A stretch of 64,000 nt of DNA, taken from positions 38,495 to 102,494 of the forward strand of contig JAKPGY010000091.1 in the NCBI GenBank assembly GCA_029550685.1. The letters are read 5' to 3'. This stretch comes from Bacillota bacterium. Its GTDB lineage: Bacteria; Bacillota; Syntrophomonadia; Syntrophomonadales; Syntrophomonadaceae. Below, piece by piece: positions 38,128 through 47,750 of the stretch. The notes below the pieces were generated by a model, which was given only the letters and a program-made list of their open reading frames with translations, was not told the DNA's origin and did no database searches. Numbering within the stretch: the first letter of the stretch is position 1; every line of letters starts with the position of its first letter. The translations under genes were made by a program, and so were the position numbers.

Positions 38128-40257
38128 ATGGACGAAAAAGTCTTTGCACTGGATATCGGTACCCGCAAAATAGTGGGACTGGTTATGGAAAGAAACGGAG
38201 ACAGTTATAAAGTAATTGGCAGTGAGATGCGCGAGCATCAAACCCGGGCTATGATGGACGGCCAGATCCATGATGTGGAGGCAGTAGCTAAAACTATTAC
38301 TGATATCAAGCTGGCTTTGGAGGAAAAACTAAACCTAACCTTGGAAACAGCAGCGGTGGCAGCAGCAGGACGTTCATTAAAAACAGCTTCCGTTACTGCC
38401 CAAAAAAAACGTTCTACCTACAGCGAGATCACCCGGCAGGAAGTTATCGCCCTCGAGCTGGAAGCGGTCCAGATAGCCCAAAACCAACTGCTGGAAAGAG
38501 AGGGCCCCGGCAATGATACCGGTCAATTATTCTGTGTAGGGTACAGTGTAGTATCCTATCAACTGGAAGGCCAGGTCTTGGGCAGTTTGGTAGGTCAGGT
38601 GGGAAGTGAAATTGCTGCCGAAGTTGTTGCTACCTTTTTACCTAGGGTAGTGGTGGACAGCCTGTTTTCTTCACTTAAACATGCGGGACTGAATGTGCAA
38701 AGCTTGACATTGGAACCCATCGCGGCTATTTCCGTAGCTATCCCTGCCAATATGCGCATGCTTAATCTGGCCCTGGTTGATATTGGGGCCGGTACTTCAG
38801 ATATTGCATTGGTTAGAAATGGCAATGTATATGCTTATGCCATGGTTCCCCTGGGAGGAGATGAACTCACCGAAAAACTGGCTTCCCATTACCTGCTGGA
38901 TTTTCTAAGCGCGGAGAAATTAAAGAGACAGCTGCAGGATTGTGAGACCATTGATAGTGAAGATATTCTGGGCAATCGTCTGCATTTAAGAGCAGCAGAG
39001 GTCAGTGAAGTTTTAGACCCTACCTCCCGGGAGATAGCTTTGGCCATTGCTGAAAGTATTCTTTCCTTGAACCAAAAGGCGCCTGATGCCGTTATATGTG
39101 TAGGCGGGGGAAGTCTAACCGTAAACCTGATGAGTATGCTGGCTTCCTCTATAGGGCTGCCCCCCAACCGTGTTGGTATACGCACTCCGGAATCCTTTAA
39201 TAATATAACCGTTGATCCTGATTACTTAAAAGGGCCTCAGGGGGTTACTCCTCTGGGAATAGCCTATCATTCCTTGACAACGCCGTTAGTTCCCTTTGTT
39301 ACCGTTAAAGTGAACGAACGGGACACGCTTTTATGGAACATGGGCAATCTTACCGTAGCTAGTGCCTTGCTGGGTTCTGGTATTTCCCTGACCAATATAT
39401 ATGGAAAACCGGGCTTAGGCAAAACCTTAGAACTCAACGGTACAGTCAAGGTATTTAAAGGACAATTAGGTACACCCCCACAGGTAAAAGTAAACCAAAT
39501 GGATGCTTTCCTGGACACCCCGATAAAAGATGGGGACCAAATTGACTATCGCCAGGGAACTGATGGTACTGATGCCCGCGTATATATAAAAGATCTGATC
39601 CCCCTGGTGCAGGGCAGTGTCTGGGTAAACGGGGAAGAAATCGCTTTGCAATCTACCGTTACCGTGAATGGACAGAACTGGGATATTGACAAGGAGATTC
39701 CCGATCGGGCACGTATCAAGGCAGTGCAGGCCAACCAACTGGCTAATGTATTGATCCAGGCGGGTGTGCCGGAAGAAATGCTGCAGGAAAAGATCTATCA
39801 TTACCGGTTGAATGGTGAAAGTCAAACCTGGCAGTGGCGGCCAATACAGGTTAAAGTCAATGGCCGTCCCATACAGCTTTCTGATCTGGTTGAGTTTGGG
39901 GATCAGGTTGAATATCGTCTGACTTCTGCTGAACCTAGAATAAGAGATATTCCCGGAATTCAGGAACTGTTAAAGCTGAGAGTCTCTGTTAATGGGCAGC
40001 CGGTAGAATTAGACAGCCGGGAAGCTCGTTGGCTGATGAACGGTGAAGAAGCTAATCTGGACACCATCTTAACTGATGGAGCTGACCTGCAGGTGGATAG
40101 TAGCAGTAATCAAGCTATCTTGAGCGACATTTTCCGGGTGGTTGAAATCCAGCCCCAAGCTGCCAGAAGGCTTATAATGAGCGTAAATGGGCAACCAGCC
40201 GGGTTTACCACCCCGATAACCAATGGCAGTCAAATTGATCTGCATTGGGAGGAATAA
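38128..40257 (+). CDS. FtsA-like ATPase with C-terminal repeat region
   Basis: 709 aa. Residues 1 to about 390 are an actin/Hsp70-fold ATPase of the FtsA/PilM type: FALDIGTRKIVGLVM, LALVDIGAGTSDIALV, VPLGGDEL, VICVGGGSL. Residues about 390-709 contain at least four weak repeats of form V-VN-x(6-10)-G-D-Q-I/V: 453-474, 576-597, 618-655 and 684-706. These look like short beta-rich, possibly beta-grasp, modules. No membrane segment or FtsA C-terminal amphipathic helix was seen. True ftsA should be near ftsZ, which is not here, so this is a paralogue of unknown role. GGGAGG before ATG. Confidence 0.75.
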   Translation: MDEKVFALDIGTRKIVGLVMERNGDSYKVIGSEMREHQTRAMMDGQIHDVEAVAKTITDIKLALEEKLNLTLETAAVAAAGRSLKTASVTAQKKRSTYSEITRQEVIALELEAVQIAQNQLLEREGPGNDTGQLFCVGYSVVSYQLEGQVLGSLVGQVGSEIAAEVVATFLPRVVVDSLFSSLKHAGLNVQSLTLEPIAAISVAIPANMRMLNLALVDIGAGTSDIALVRNGNVYAYAMVPLGGDELTEKLASHYLLDFLSAEKLKRQLQDCETIDSEDILGNRLHLRAAEVSEVLDPTSREIALAIAESILSLNQKAPDAVICVGGGSLTVNLMSMLASSIGLPPNRVGIRTPESFNNITVDPDYLKGPQGVTPLGIAYHSLTTPLVPFVTVKVNERDTLLWNMGNLTVASALLGSGISLTNIYGKPGLGKTLELNGTVKVFKGQLGTPPQVKVNQMDAFLDTPIKDGDQIDYRQGTDGTDARVYIKDLIPLVQGSVWVNGEEIALQSTVTVNGQNWDIDKEIPDRARIKAVQANQLANVLIQAGVPEEMLQEKIYHYRLNGESQTWQWRPIQVKVNGRPIQLSDLVEFGDQVEYRLTSAEPRIRDIPGIQELLKLRVSVNGQPVELDSREARWLMNGEEANLDTILTDGADLQVDSSSNQAILSDIFRVVEIQPQAARRLIMSVNGQPAGFTTPITNGSQIDLHWEE

Positions 40258-40383
40258 TCCAAAAGCCGGAGGAGAAAAAGAGTTCTTAAATCCACTGGAC
40301 TTCTAAACATCATGAGCGCTAGCCAAAATCGGAAGTCCCTGCGGGACATAATATACTAAGGGCTATTTTATAAGAAATGATAG

Positions 40384-40412
40384 ATAAAGGCTGACGAAGC
40401 CTTTATTTTTTT
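40384..40412 (+). terminator. Terminator
   Basis: AAAGGCT-GACGA-AGCCTTT followed by A and seven T's. Confidence 0.85.
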
Positions 40413-40562
40413 AACCATTGCTGGGATTGAAGGGTAGAAAAGATGGAGACAATAGAAATAAAGAGAAATAGTTAAGAATAGTCAAATTGACGAATGAAAT
40501 TTACAATTACCGGGAAAAAGCAGATTTTACTGCTAGCACAGCTAATAGTAAAATATAGTCAA

Positions 40563-40579
40563 GGTCAAACATAGTCAAA
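40563..40579 (+). promoter_or_regulatory. CtsR operator
   Basis: GGTCAAACATAGTCAAA matches the CtsR heptad repeat (A/G)GTCAAA-NAN-(A/G)GTCAAA exactly. A further AGTCAA lies directly upstream. Eleven bases before the ctsR start, so CtsR autoregulates this heat-shock operon. Confidence 0.92.
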
Positions 40580-40590
40580 GGGTGGGAGCG

Positions 40591-41019
40591 ATGAAAAAAA
40601 GTCTTGCCGATAAGATAGAACAATACTTAAAGGTATTAATTGAACGCAGTGATGATAAACGCATTGAAATACAGCGCTCTGAGCTAGCAGAAACTTTTAG
40701 CTGTGTTCCTTCTCAGGTAAGTTATGTGATTAGTACTCGTTTTACCGAACGGGAAGGCTATTTTACTGAAAGTCGCAGGGGCGGCAAGGGTTATGTAAGA
40801 ATTACCCGTTTTAGCTTGCCCGAGGAAGCTGCCAATCTCAGCGATTTATTTAATTATTGCAACTACTTGGCCAATATGGATCTGCTAACCCAGAGAGAAA
40901 GCAGGCTGCTGTCTCATTTGCTGGTAAATGCTTTTAATCACTTCCCAGCCGAAACCCGGGAAGAAATTTTTGAGGGCATTAAAAAGGCCTTGCATGAATA
41001 TGTAAAGATGGAGTCATAA
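40591..41019 (+). CDS. ctsR: Transcriptional repressor CtsR
   Basis: 142 aa dimeric winged-helix repressor of clp genes, heat-sensing in Bacillus. Winged helix around AETFSCVPSQVSYVISTRF and glycine-rich wing ESRRGGKGYVRI. Clientele likely includes its own operon. ATG at 40591 with GGTGGGAG; an upstream in-frame GTG is rejected. Confidence 0.95.
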   Translation: MKKSLADKIEQYLKVLIERSDDKRIEIQRSELAETFSCVPSQVSYVISTRFTEREGYFTESRRGGKGYVRITRFSLPEEAANLSDLFNYCNYLANMDLLTQRESRLLSHLLVNAFNHFPAETREEIFEGIKKALHEYVKMES

Positions 41020-41033
41020 AGGGGGTCCATAAA

Positions 41034-41540
41034 ATGTTCTGTGATGAATGCAAACAAAAACCAGCTACTGTTCACTTAACCCAGTTTTTTAACGGTAACA
41101 AAACGGAGACACATCTATGTGAAACATGTGCCGCCCAAAAAGGTGCCTTGATGTTTAATGGCCAGTTTTCTATTCCTAACCTTTTGGGCAGCTTTTTAGG
41201 TCATAACTTTGGTATTCTGCAGCAGACGGCAGCCAGTCCCAGTAATCTGACCTGCTCTCATTGTGGTGTTACCTTTAATGATATTACTCATACCGGTAAA
41301 CTGGGATGTGCCGAGTGCTACCGGGAATTCGATCAGGCTCTGGAACCAACTTTACGCCGCATTCACGGTAACAGCCAGCATGTGGGTAAAGTACCTTCCC
41401 GGGGCGGTGAAAAAGTGCTGCTGAAAAAGAAAATCGAGAGGCTAAAAGTGCAACTACAGGAAGCTGTAGCCGCGGAACGATATGAACAAGCAGCTGAAAT
41501 CAGAGACTCTATTAAAGAACTGGAAAAACAGCTGGATTAG
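41034..41540 (+). CDS. mcsA: McsA, zinc-finger activator of McsB
   Basis: 168 aa. Zinc-binding cysteine pairs CDEC, CETC, CSHC and CAEC, then a UVR domain (LKVQLQEAVAAERYEQAAEI). McsA activates the arginine kinase McsB and modulates CtsR. Confidence 0.93.
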   Translation: MFCDECKQKPATVHLTQFFNGNKTETHLCETCAAQKGALMFNGQFSIPNLLGSFLGHNFGILQQTAASPSNLTCSHCGVTFNDITHTGKLGCAECYREFDQALEPTLRRIHGNSQHVGKVPSRGGEKVLLKKKIERLKVQLQEAVAAERYEQAAEIRDSIKELEKQLD

Positions 41541-41552
41541 GGGGGAGACATA

Positions 41553-42641
41553 ATGAGCAGTGATTTACTGAACAGTACCTATGTTCGCTGGATGGAGGAG
41601 GGACCAGAATCAGACATCGTCATCAGCAGCCGGGTACGGTTAGCTCGCAATCTGCAGACGGTACCTTTTCCCCACCTGTTAGATGAAAAAACCGGTCAGA
41701 CGTGCTGGCAGCAGGTGCAGCAGGCCTGGCAGAAGAGTTCGTTAAAAAACGAATTGGAGCTGCTCAGCTTCAGCAACCTGACTGCCTTGGACCGGCAGAT
41801 TTTAATGGAAAAACATTTGATCAGCCCCGACCATGCTGAGGCCAACAAATCCTATCAGGGGCTGCTGGTGGATAAAGATGGCCTGCTGGCTATCATGATA
41901 AATGAAGAAGATCACTTACGCATTCAATGCCTGTTACCAGGACTTCAGATAGAGGAATGCTATAAAAAGGCTCAGCTGGTAGATGATGAATTGGAAAGCA
42001 ACCTGAGTTTTGCATTTGATGAACAGCGAGGTTATTTAACCGCTTGTCCCACTAATGTAGGGACGGGAATGCGAGCCTCAGTTATGCTGCACTTGCCCGC
42101 CATTGTTATAACCGGGCAGCTTAATGCTGTTGTTCACTATATTGGTCAATTAGGTCTCACGGTTCGTGGTATTTATGGAGAAGGCAGTGAGGCCATGGGC
42201 AACTTCTTTCAGGTGTCTAACCAGATAACTCTGGGGCAGACCGAGGAAGACATTATTGCTAATCTAACTGCTGTTACCCGGCAGATAATTCAGCAGGAAC
42301 GTACCCTTAGAGAGAATTTGAAGAACCAGATGAACATACAACTGGAAGATAGAGTCTGCCGGGCTTATGGGATTTTGACCAATGCCCGGGTGATCACATC
42401 CAGTGAAGCTCTGGGTCACTTATCCGAGGTAAGGTTGGGGGTCAACATGGGTATAATTGACGGAATCCAGCCTTATGCCTTAAATGAACTGGTAGTTGCT
42501 ATTCGTCCGGCTCATTTGCAGAAAAGAGCTGGCCGGGAAATGGACGCCGGCAGCCGGGATATTCACCGGGCCGAAGTCATTAAAGAAAAGCTGACCAGTC
42601 ATAAAACCAAGCCGGATAGTCCACAAGCTGCCGGCAACTAA
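41553..42641 (+). CDS. mcsB: Protein-arginine kinase McsB
   Basis: 362 aa guanidino kinase that phosphorylates arginines, marking proteins for ClpCP and inactivating CtsR. Kinase motifs: SSRVRLARNL, the active-site Cys165 in ACPTNVGTGMR, and YGEGSEA. RDIHRA (335-340) fits the RDxxRA phospho-arginine-sensing motif reported for McsB. Twelve bases after mcsA. Confidence 0.96.
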   Translation: MSSDLLNSTYVRWMEEGPESDIVISSRVRLARNLQTVPFPHLLDEKTGQTCWQQVQQAWQKSSLKNELELLSFSNLTALDRQILMEKHLISPDHAEANKSYQGLLVDKDGLLAIMINEEDHLRIQCLLPGLQIEECYKKAQLVDDELESNLSFAFDEQRGYLTACPTNVGTGMRASVMLHLPAIVITGQLNAVVHYIGQLGLTVRGIYGEGSEAMGNFFQVSNQITLGQTEEDIIANLTAVTRQIIQQERTLRENLKNQMNIQLEDRVCRAYGILTNARVITSSEALGHLSEVRLGVNMGIIDGIQPYALNELVVAIRPAHLQKRAGREMDAGSRDIHRAEVIKEKLTSHKTKPDSPQAAGN

Positions 42642-42664
42642 CTAATAATTAGGAGGGATTTGCA

Positions 42665-45157
42665 ATGTTTAGACGTTTCACTCAGCGAGCCCGTAATGCG
42701 GTTATTTATGCCCAGGAAGAAGCTCGCCAGTTAAATCATCCGGCCATTGGCACGGAACATATACTGTTAGGTCTGTTGAAAGAAGGAGAAGGAGTTGGCG
42801 CCCGTGCTTTGCTCAGTATGGGAGTGGACTTGGATAAAGTGCGCAGTGAGGTAACCAGGGTAATCGGTCAGGGAAACAGTGAGGCCGAACCAGCGGATGG
42901 TGATCTGCCGGTTACTCCCAGGGCCAAGAAGGTGTTTAACCTGGCTTTTGATGAAGCTCGCCTGCAAGGAGTTAATTATGTAGGTACCGAGCATCTATTA
43001 CTGGCTTTATTGAGAGAAGAGGAAGGTGTGGCCGGTCAAGTATTGACCAGTATGGGAGTAAGATTGGATCAGCTGCGCCAGCAGGTAATGACTCTTTTGG
43101 GTGGAGATATACAGCCTAATCCCCATGGAATACCATATCAGGAGCCGGCAGCTAATGCATATGCTCCCTCACCGGGAAATAAACGTAAACCCAAGAGCAA
43201 AACTCCTACTTTGGATTCTTTCAGCCGTGATCTTACCCAGGATGCCCTGGAAGGGCGCCTGGATCCGGTAATTGGACGCAATAAAGAGATCGAAAGGGTC
43301 ATACAGGTTCTATCCCGGCGTACTAAAAACAATCCGGTCCTGATTGGTGATCCGGGGGTGGGTAAAACCGCTATTGTAGAAGGGTTGGCCCAACGGATTG
43401 TTGAGAACCAGGTCCCGGAAATCCTTGGTAACAAACGGGTTGTGGCTCTGGATCTTTCCTCCATGATTGCCGGGACTAAATACCGGGGTGAATTTGAGGA
43501 CCGGCTTACCAAAATAGTGGCAGAAATAAAAGCCGCCGGTGATGTAATAATCTTTATTGATGAGCTTCATACCATAGTAGGCGCTGGTGCGGCGGAAGGC
43601 GCTATTGATGCTGCTAATATCCTCAAGCCTTCCCTGGCGAGGGGCGAATTTCAGTGTGTAGGCGCTACTACCCTGGATGAGTATCGCAAGCACATTGAAA
43701 AAGATGCAGCTTTGGAAAGACGTTTTCAACCTATTATGGTAGATGAGCCTACCCCGGAAGAAAGCATAGATATTTTGAAAGGGCTGCGCGATCGCTATGA
43801 AGCCCATCATGCTGTAAAAATAAGTGACGAGGCCATTGCTGCTGCGGTGCACCTGTCATCTCGTTACATCACTGATCGCTACCTGCCGGACAAGGCTATC
43901 GATTTGATAGATGAAGCATCTTCCCGGGTGCGGCTGGCTAATTATGTGGTACCTGATGATATTAAAGAACGGGAAAACCGCCTCAAGGAAATAATCAAGG
44001 AAAAGGAAGAAGCCATTAATGCCCAGGAATACGAAAAGGCCGCCCAGCTGCGGGATGAGGAACAGAAACTTAAGGAACAGATCGAAAATGAGCGCAAGGA
44101 ATGGGTCAATAAGCGCAGTATGGAAATGGGCACCGTGGGAGAAGAGGAGATCGCTGCTATTGTGTCCAGCTGGACCGGAATTCCGGTGAGCAAACTGGCT
44201 GAGGAGGAAAGTGAACGGCTGGTACACCTGGAGGAAATCCTGCACCAGAGGGTAATCGGGCAATCAGAAGCAGTTAAAGCAGTAGCCCGGGCAGTACGGA
44301 GGGCTCGAGCCGGTTTGAAAAATCCTAAGCGGCCCATAGGCAGTTTCATCTTCCTGGGACCCACTGGTGTGGGTAAAACCGAACTGGCCCGAGCTTTGGC
44401 CGAAGCTATGTTCGGCAGCGAAGATGCCATGATTCGCCTGGATATGTCCGAATATATGGAGAAACATGCTGTGGCCAGGATGATAGGGTCACCTCCCGGT
44501 TATGTAGGCTACGACGAGGGGGGGCAGCTGACGGAAAAAATCCGCAGAAAACCCTACTCGGTCATACTGTTGGATGAGATTGAAAAAGCCCATCCGGATG
44601 TATTTAATATCCTGCTGCAGGTATTAGAAGATGGACGTTTAACCGACGGTCAGGGACGTACTGTGGATTTCCGCAACACTGTGGTGATTATGACTTCCAA
44701 TGTGGGAGCTGAATCAGCTCGTAATGCTAAAAAAGTCGGATTTACCAGTGGTGAGGACCGGGAAACCGGTTATGAGAAGATGAAGGAAGCTATGATGGAG
44801 CAGATGAAGCATACTTTCCGGCCAGAATTCCTGAACCGTATTGATGAAACTATCGTGTTCCAAAGCCTGACTGAAGATGAACTGAAGCAAATTGTCGACC
44901 TGCTCTTGAAGGAGTTAAAAGCCCGGATTACAGAGAACGGTTTCATTCTGGAGGTAAGTGATGCAGCTAAGGAATTAATTCTTAAAAAGGGCTATGATCC
45001 CGCTTTCGGTGCCCGGCCGCTCAAGCGCGCCATTCAGAAACTGGTAGAAGATACCGTCTCCGAAGAAATACTGAAAAGGACTGTAGTACCAGGAGATACC
45101 ATTCTGGTTGATGTACAGGATGATGAGATTGTAGTAAAAAACCTGGCTAAAGTCTAA
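42665..45157 (+). CDS. clpC: ClpC AAA+ unfoldase
   Basis: 830 aa. Two N-terminal Clp repeats ([34 protein letters not shown]), AAA1 with Walker A GDPGVGKT, a UVR/M-domain coiled coil ([16 protein letters not shown]), AAA2 with GPTGVGKT, and C-terminal D2. Unfolds substrates for ClpP; phospho-arginine is its known degradation tag. Full length. Confidence 0.98.
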   Translation: MFRRFTQRARNAVIYAQEEARQLNHPAIGTEHILLGLLKEGEGVGARALLSMGVDLDKVRSEVTRVIGQGNSEAEPADGDLPVTPRAKKVFNLAFDEARLQGVNYVGTEHLLLALLREEEGVAGQVLTSMGVRLDQLRQQVMTLLGGDIQPNPHGIPYQEPAANAYAPSPGNKRKPKSKTPTLDSFSRDLTQDALEGRLDPVIGRNKEIERVIQVLSRRTKNNPVLIGDPGVGKTAIVEGLAQRIVENQVPEILGNKRVVALDLSSMIAGTKYRGEFEDRLTKIVAEIKAAGDVIIFIDELHTIVGAGAAEGAIDAANILKPSLARGEFQCVGATTLDEYRKHIEKDAALERRFQPIMVDEPTPEESIDILKGLRDRYEAHHAVKISDEAIAAAVHLSSRYITDRYLPDKAIDLIDEASSRVRLANYVVPDDIKERENRLKEIIKEKEEAINAQEYEKAAQLRDEEQKLKEQIENERKEWVNKRSMEMGTVGEEEIAAIVSSWTGIPVSKLAEEESERLVHLEEILHQRVIGQSEAVKAVARAVRRARAGLKNPKRPIGSFIFLGPTGVGKTELARALAEAMFGSEDAMIRLDMSEYMEKHAVARMIGSPPGYVGYDEGGQLTEKIRRKPYSVILLDEIEKAHPDVFNILLQVLEDGRLTDGQGRTVDFRNTVVIMTSNVGAESARNAKKVGFTSGEDRETGYEKMKEAMMEQMKHTFRPEFLNRIDETIVFQSLTEDELKQIVDLLLKELKARITENGFILEVSDAAKELILKKGYDPAFGARPLKRAIQKLVEDTVSEEILKRTVVPGDTILVDVQDDEIVVKNLAKV

Positions 45158-45163
45158 AATGAG

Positions 45164-45199
45164 AAAACAGGGAGTTTGGGTCAAATTCCCTGTTTTTTT
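45164..45199 (+). terminator. Terminator after clpC
   Basis: AAACAGGGA ... TCCCTGTTT stem with a run of seven T's. Confidence 0.85.
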
Positions 45200-45229
45200 A
45201 TGGGTAATTAGACATAAATCTGGATTTTT

Positions 45230-45260
45230 TAGACAGATATCTAGTTTAGTACGGTATAAT
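45230..45260 (+). promoter_or_regulatory. Candidate promoter of radA
   Basis: TAGACA, 19 bases, TATAAT: perfect -10 with a distant -35. Lies just upstream of radA after the clpC terminator, so radA-disA can be expressed apart from the CtsR operon. Confidence 0.45.
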
Positions 45261-45277
45261 ATGTCATAGGTGATTTA

Positions 45278-46633
45278 ATGAAAAAAACCGGAACTCACTT
45301 TGTTTGCAGTGAATGTGGTTATGAGTCGTCCAAATGGCTGGGACGCTGTCCTGGCTGTTTGACCTGGAATAGTCTCATCGAGGAAGTAATCAACCTGTCC
45401 AATAGCCCATCCCTGCATCAGGTCGCACGCCCGGTACCTTTGCGGTCCATTGCTCAGGATCAGCTGCAGAGGATGTCCAGTGGCAACAGTGAATTGGACC
45501 GGGTGTTGGGGGGCGGAATCGTCCCCGGGTCCCTCATTTTATTGGGGGGAGATCCCGGTATAGGCAAATCCACCCTGCTGTTACAGGTGGCCAGCAATTT
45601 AGCCCGGTGCGGGCAAAAGGTTGTCTACCTGTCCGGGGAGGAATCCATGAAACAGCTGCGGCTGCGATCTCTGCGCCTGGGCATTGAAGAAGAAGGAGTT
45701 TACCTGTTAAATGAACAGAATATAGATCAGCTGGAAGCCAGTCTGCAGGAATTGGCTCCCGCAGTGGTGATAGTTGATTCTATACAAACAGTTTATACTT
45801 CAAGCATAAGTTCAGTCCCCGGAAGCGTTGCTCAGCTGCGCCAATGTACCGCGCAGATTTTGGAATATGCCAAAAGGACTGAAACTACCTTTTTCCTGGT
45901 GGGACATGTAACCAAGGAAGGGGCTCTAGCCGGTCCCCGGGTTCTAGAGCATATGGTAGACGTAGTCATCTACTTTGAAGGAGATAAAAATGTAACTTTA
46001 CGCCTGTTGCGTGGGGTGAAGAACCGTTATGGCTCTACCGATGAAGTAGGACTTATGGAAATGAGCGGTCAGGGGCTGGTAGAAGTAACTGACCCCTCCT
46101 ATGTTTTTCTCAGTCCCGGGCAGAATATCTGCAGCGGTTCGGCAGTGTCTTCCAGCTTTGAAGGCAGCCGCCCCTTGCTGATTGAAGTACAAGCGCTGGT
46201 GGCCAGTGCTGGACCGGGTTATGCCAGGAGAATGGCATCCGGTATAGATCAAAACCGTTTAGCCTTAATAATAGCCATTTTAGAGAAACAGCGCGGTTAT
46301 CCCCTGGCCGCCCATGATGTTTACCTAAAGGTTACCGGAGGACTTTTTCTGAAAGATCCTTCTGTTGATTTAGCTATAGCAGCTGCCATAGTATCCAGCT
46401 ACCGTGAGACTCCCATAGCTACCGATACGGTCTTTATAGGAGAATTAAGCCTGTCCGGTCAGATACGCCCGGTGCCGTTTCTTGAGCAGCGCCTTAAGGA
46501 AATTGATAGAATGGGGTTTAGAAAGGTAATACTACCGGAAAGCTCAGTTCGGAAGGTTTCTCCAGGTTTGCGCCTGGAGCTTGTCGAGATAAAAACCATC
46601 GATAGTTTAGTGGAGCTTATTACGGAGGGGTGA
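45278..46633 (+). CDS. radA: DNA repair protein RadA (Sms)
   Basis: 451 aa branch-migration helicase used in recombination repair. Zinc finger C10-x2-C13 ... C24-x2-C27, Walker A GDPGIGKST (91-99), the RadA-specific KNRYGS motif, and a C-terminal Lon-protease-like domain (PLAAHDVYLKVTGG). Usual neighbour of disA. Confidence 0.96.
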   Translation: MKKTGTHFVCSECGYESSKWLGRCPGCLTWNSLIEEVINLSNSPSLHQVARPVPLRSIAQDQLQRMSSGNSELDRVLGGGIVPGSLILLGGDPGIGKSTLLLQVASNLARCGQKVVYLSGEESMKQLRLRSLRLGIEEEGVYLLNEQNIDQLEASLQELAPAVVIVDSIQTVYTSSISSVPGSVAQLRQCTAQILEYAKRTETTFFLVGHVTKEGALAGPRVLEHMVDVVIYFEGDKNVTLRLLRGVKNRYGSTDEVGLMEMSGQGLVEVTDPSYVFLSPGQNICSGSAVSSSFEGSRPLLIEVQALVASAGPGYARRMASGIDQNRLALIIAILEKQRGYPLAAHDVYLKVTGGLFLKDPSVDLAIAAAIVSSYRETPIATDTVFIGELSLSGQIRPVPFLEQRLKEIDRMGFRKVILPESSVRKVSPGLRLELVEIKTIDSLVELITEG

Positions 46634-46637
46634 TGTA

Positions 46638-47708
46638 GTGGAAGACATTTATCAAAGTAATTTCCGTAAATACCTGCAGCTGTTAGCTCCGGGTACGCTA
46701 TTCCGCGTGGGCATTGAAAATGTGCTGCATGCTAACACCGGAGGATTAATCGTCGTGGGGGACTCTCCCGAGCTTATGAACCTGGTCAGCGGAGGCTTTA
46801 GAATTGATTGTGAATATACCCCAGCCCGGCTGTATGAGCTGGCCAAAATGGACGGCGCTATCATCATGAACAGTGATGCTTCGCGCATACTGATTGCCAA
46901 TGCCCAGTTGGACCCTGATGCCACCATTCACTCCAATGAGACCGGCATTCGGCATCGTACCGCCGAAAGAGTAGCTCGCCAGGTGGGAGTTCTGGTAGTG
47001 GCCATATCCCAACGCCGCCAGGTGGTTACCCTCTATCATGGCAATATCACCTTTCGCCTGCGGGAACTTTCTACTATTCTGGTTAAAGCCAATCAGGCTT
47101 TGCAGACCCTGGAGAAGTACCGGAATGTTCTGACGCGAGAACTGCAAAGACTGAGCGGGTTGGAATTTGAAGATATGGTAACCGTTTCAGAAGTATGCGA
47201 GGTGCTGCGCCGCAGCATCAAAGTCTTGCATATTGCCCAGGAGATTGAAAACTATATTATTGAATTGGGAACCGAAGGTCGTCTGGTTAAAATGCAGCTG
47301 GAGGAACTGGTGGCCAATGTACATGATGAAGCTCTTTATATCATACAGGACTATTTAAATTCTTCGGAACGATCTCCCCAGGAAGTAATGAATAGTTTGC
47401 TGCGGGGGTTTGAAGAGGATATATCGGATACAGTTTATATTGCCAAGATCTTGGGGTTGGGCAGCACCACCAGTCATCTGGATCAGCAGGTGTCACCCCG
47501 TGGATACCGGATGCTGCAGAAGCTTCCCCGTATTCCGGTTTCCATCATCGAAAATCTGGTAGAACGTTTCGGTCTGCTCAGCCATATCATGCGAGCCACT
47601 ATTGAAGAATTGGACGAAGTGGAAGGCATCGGCGAGGTTCGGGCTCGTTCCATAAAAAACGGGCTAAAACGTATGCAGGAGCAAGTAATCCTGGAATACG
47701 TGGTTTAG
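46638..47708 (+). CDS. disA: Diadenylate cyclase DisA
   Basis: 356 aa DNA-scanning enzyme that makes c-di-AMP from two ATP and reports DNA integrity before sporulation. Catalytic DGA (72-74) and RHR (105-107), central helices, and a C-terminal helix-hairpin-helix DNA-binding part (EGIGEVRARSIK). GTG start with AGGGG. Confidence 0.96.
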   Translation: MEDIYQSNFRKYLQLLAPGTLFRVGIENVLHANTGGLIVVGDSPELMNLVSGGFRIDCEYTPARLYELAKMDGAIIMNSDASRILIANAQLDPDATIHSNETGIRHRTAERVARQVGVLVVAISQRRQVVTLYHGNITFRLRELSTILVKANQALQTLEKYRNVLTRELQRLSGLEFEDMVTVSEVCEVLRRSIKVLHIAQEIENYIIELGTEGRLVKMQLEELVANVHDEALYIIQDYLNSSERSPQEVMNSLLRGFEEDISDTVYIAKILGLGSTTSHLDQQVSPRGYRMLQKLPRIPVSIIENLVERFGLLSHIMRATIEELDEVEGIGEVRARSIKNGLKRMQEQVILEYVV

Positions 47709-47726
47709 CCCGTTGGGGCTAAATTT
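47704..47726. terminator. Bidirectional terminator disA / ABC operon
   Basis: TTTAGCCC-GTTG-GGGCTAAA, with T's on the plus-strand side; lies between convergent disA and the permease gene. Confidence 0.7.
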
Positions 47727-47750
47727 CAACTAGGATCAAACTTACACAAG

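Larger units (their letters stand above)
40258..40590. other. Intergenic region before ctsR
   Basis: About 330 bases. It holds a long-range GGACTTC/GAAGTCC inverted repeat near 40297-40338, a terminator (40384-40412) and the CtsR operator. No coding sequence seen. This gap separates the two conserved gene-order blocks of the window. Confidence 0.6.

Noticed and set aside
43138..44430. Reverse-strand frames up to 180 codons within clpC
   Set aside because: They are antisense to a full-length, strongly conserved gene and have no ribosome sites or recognisable products.
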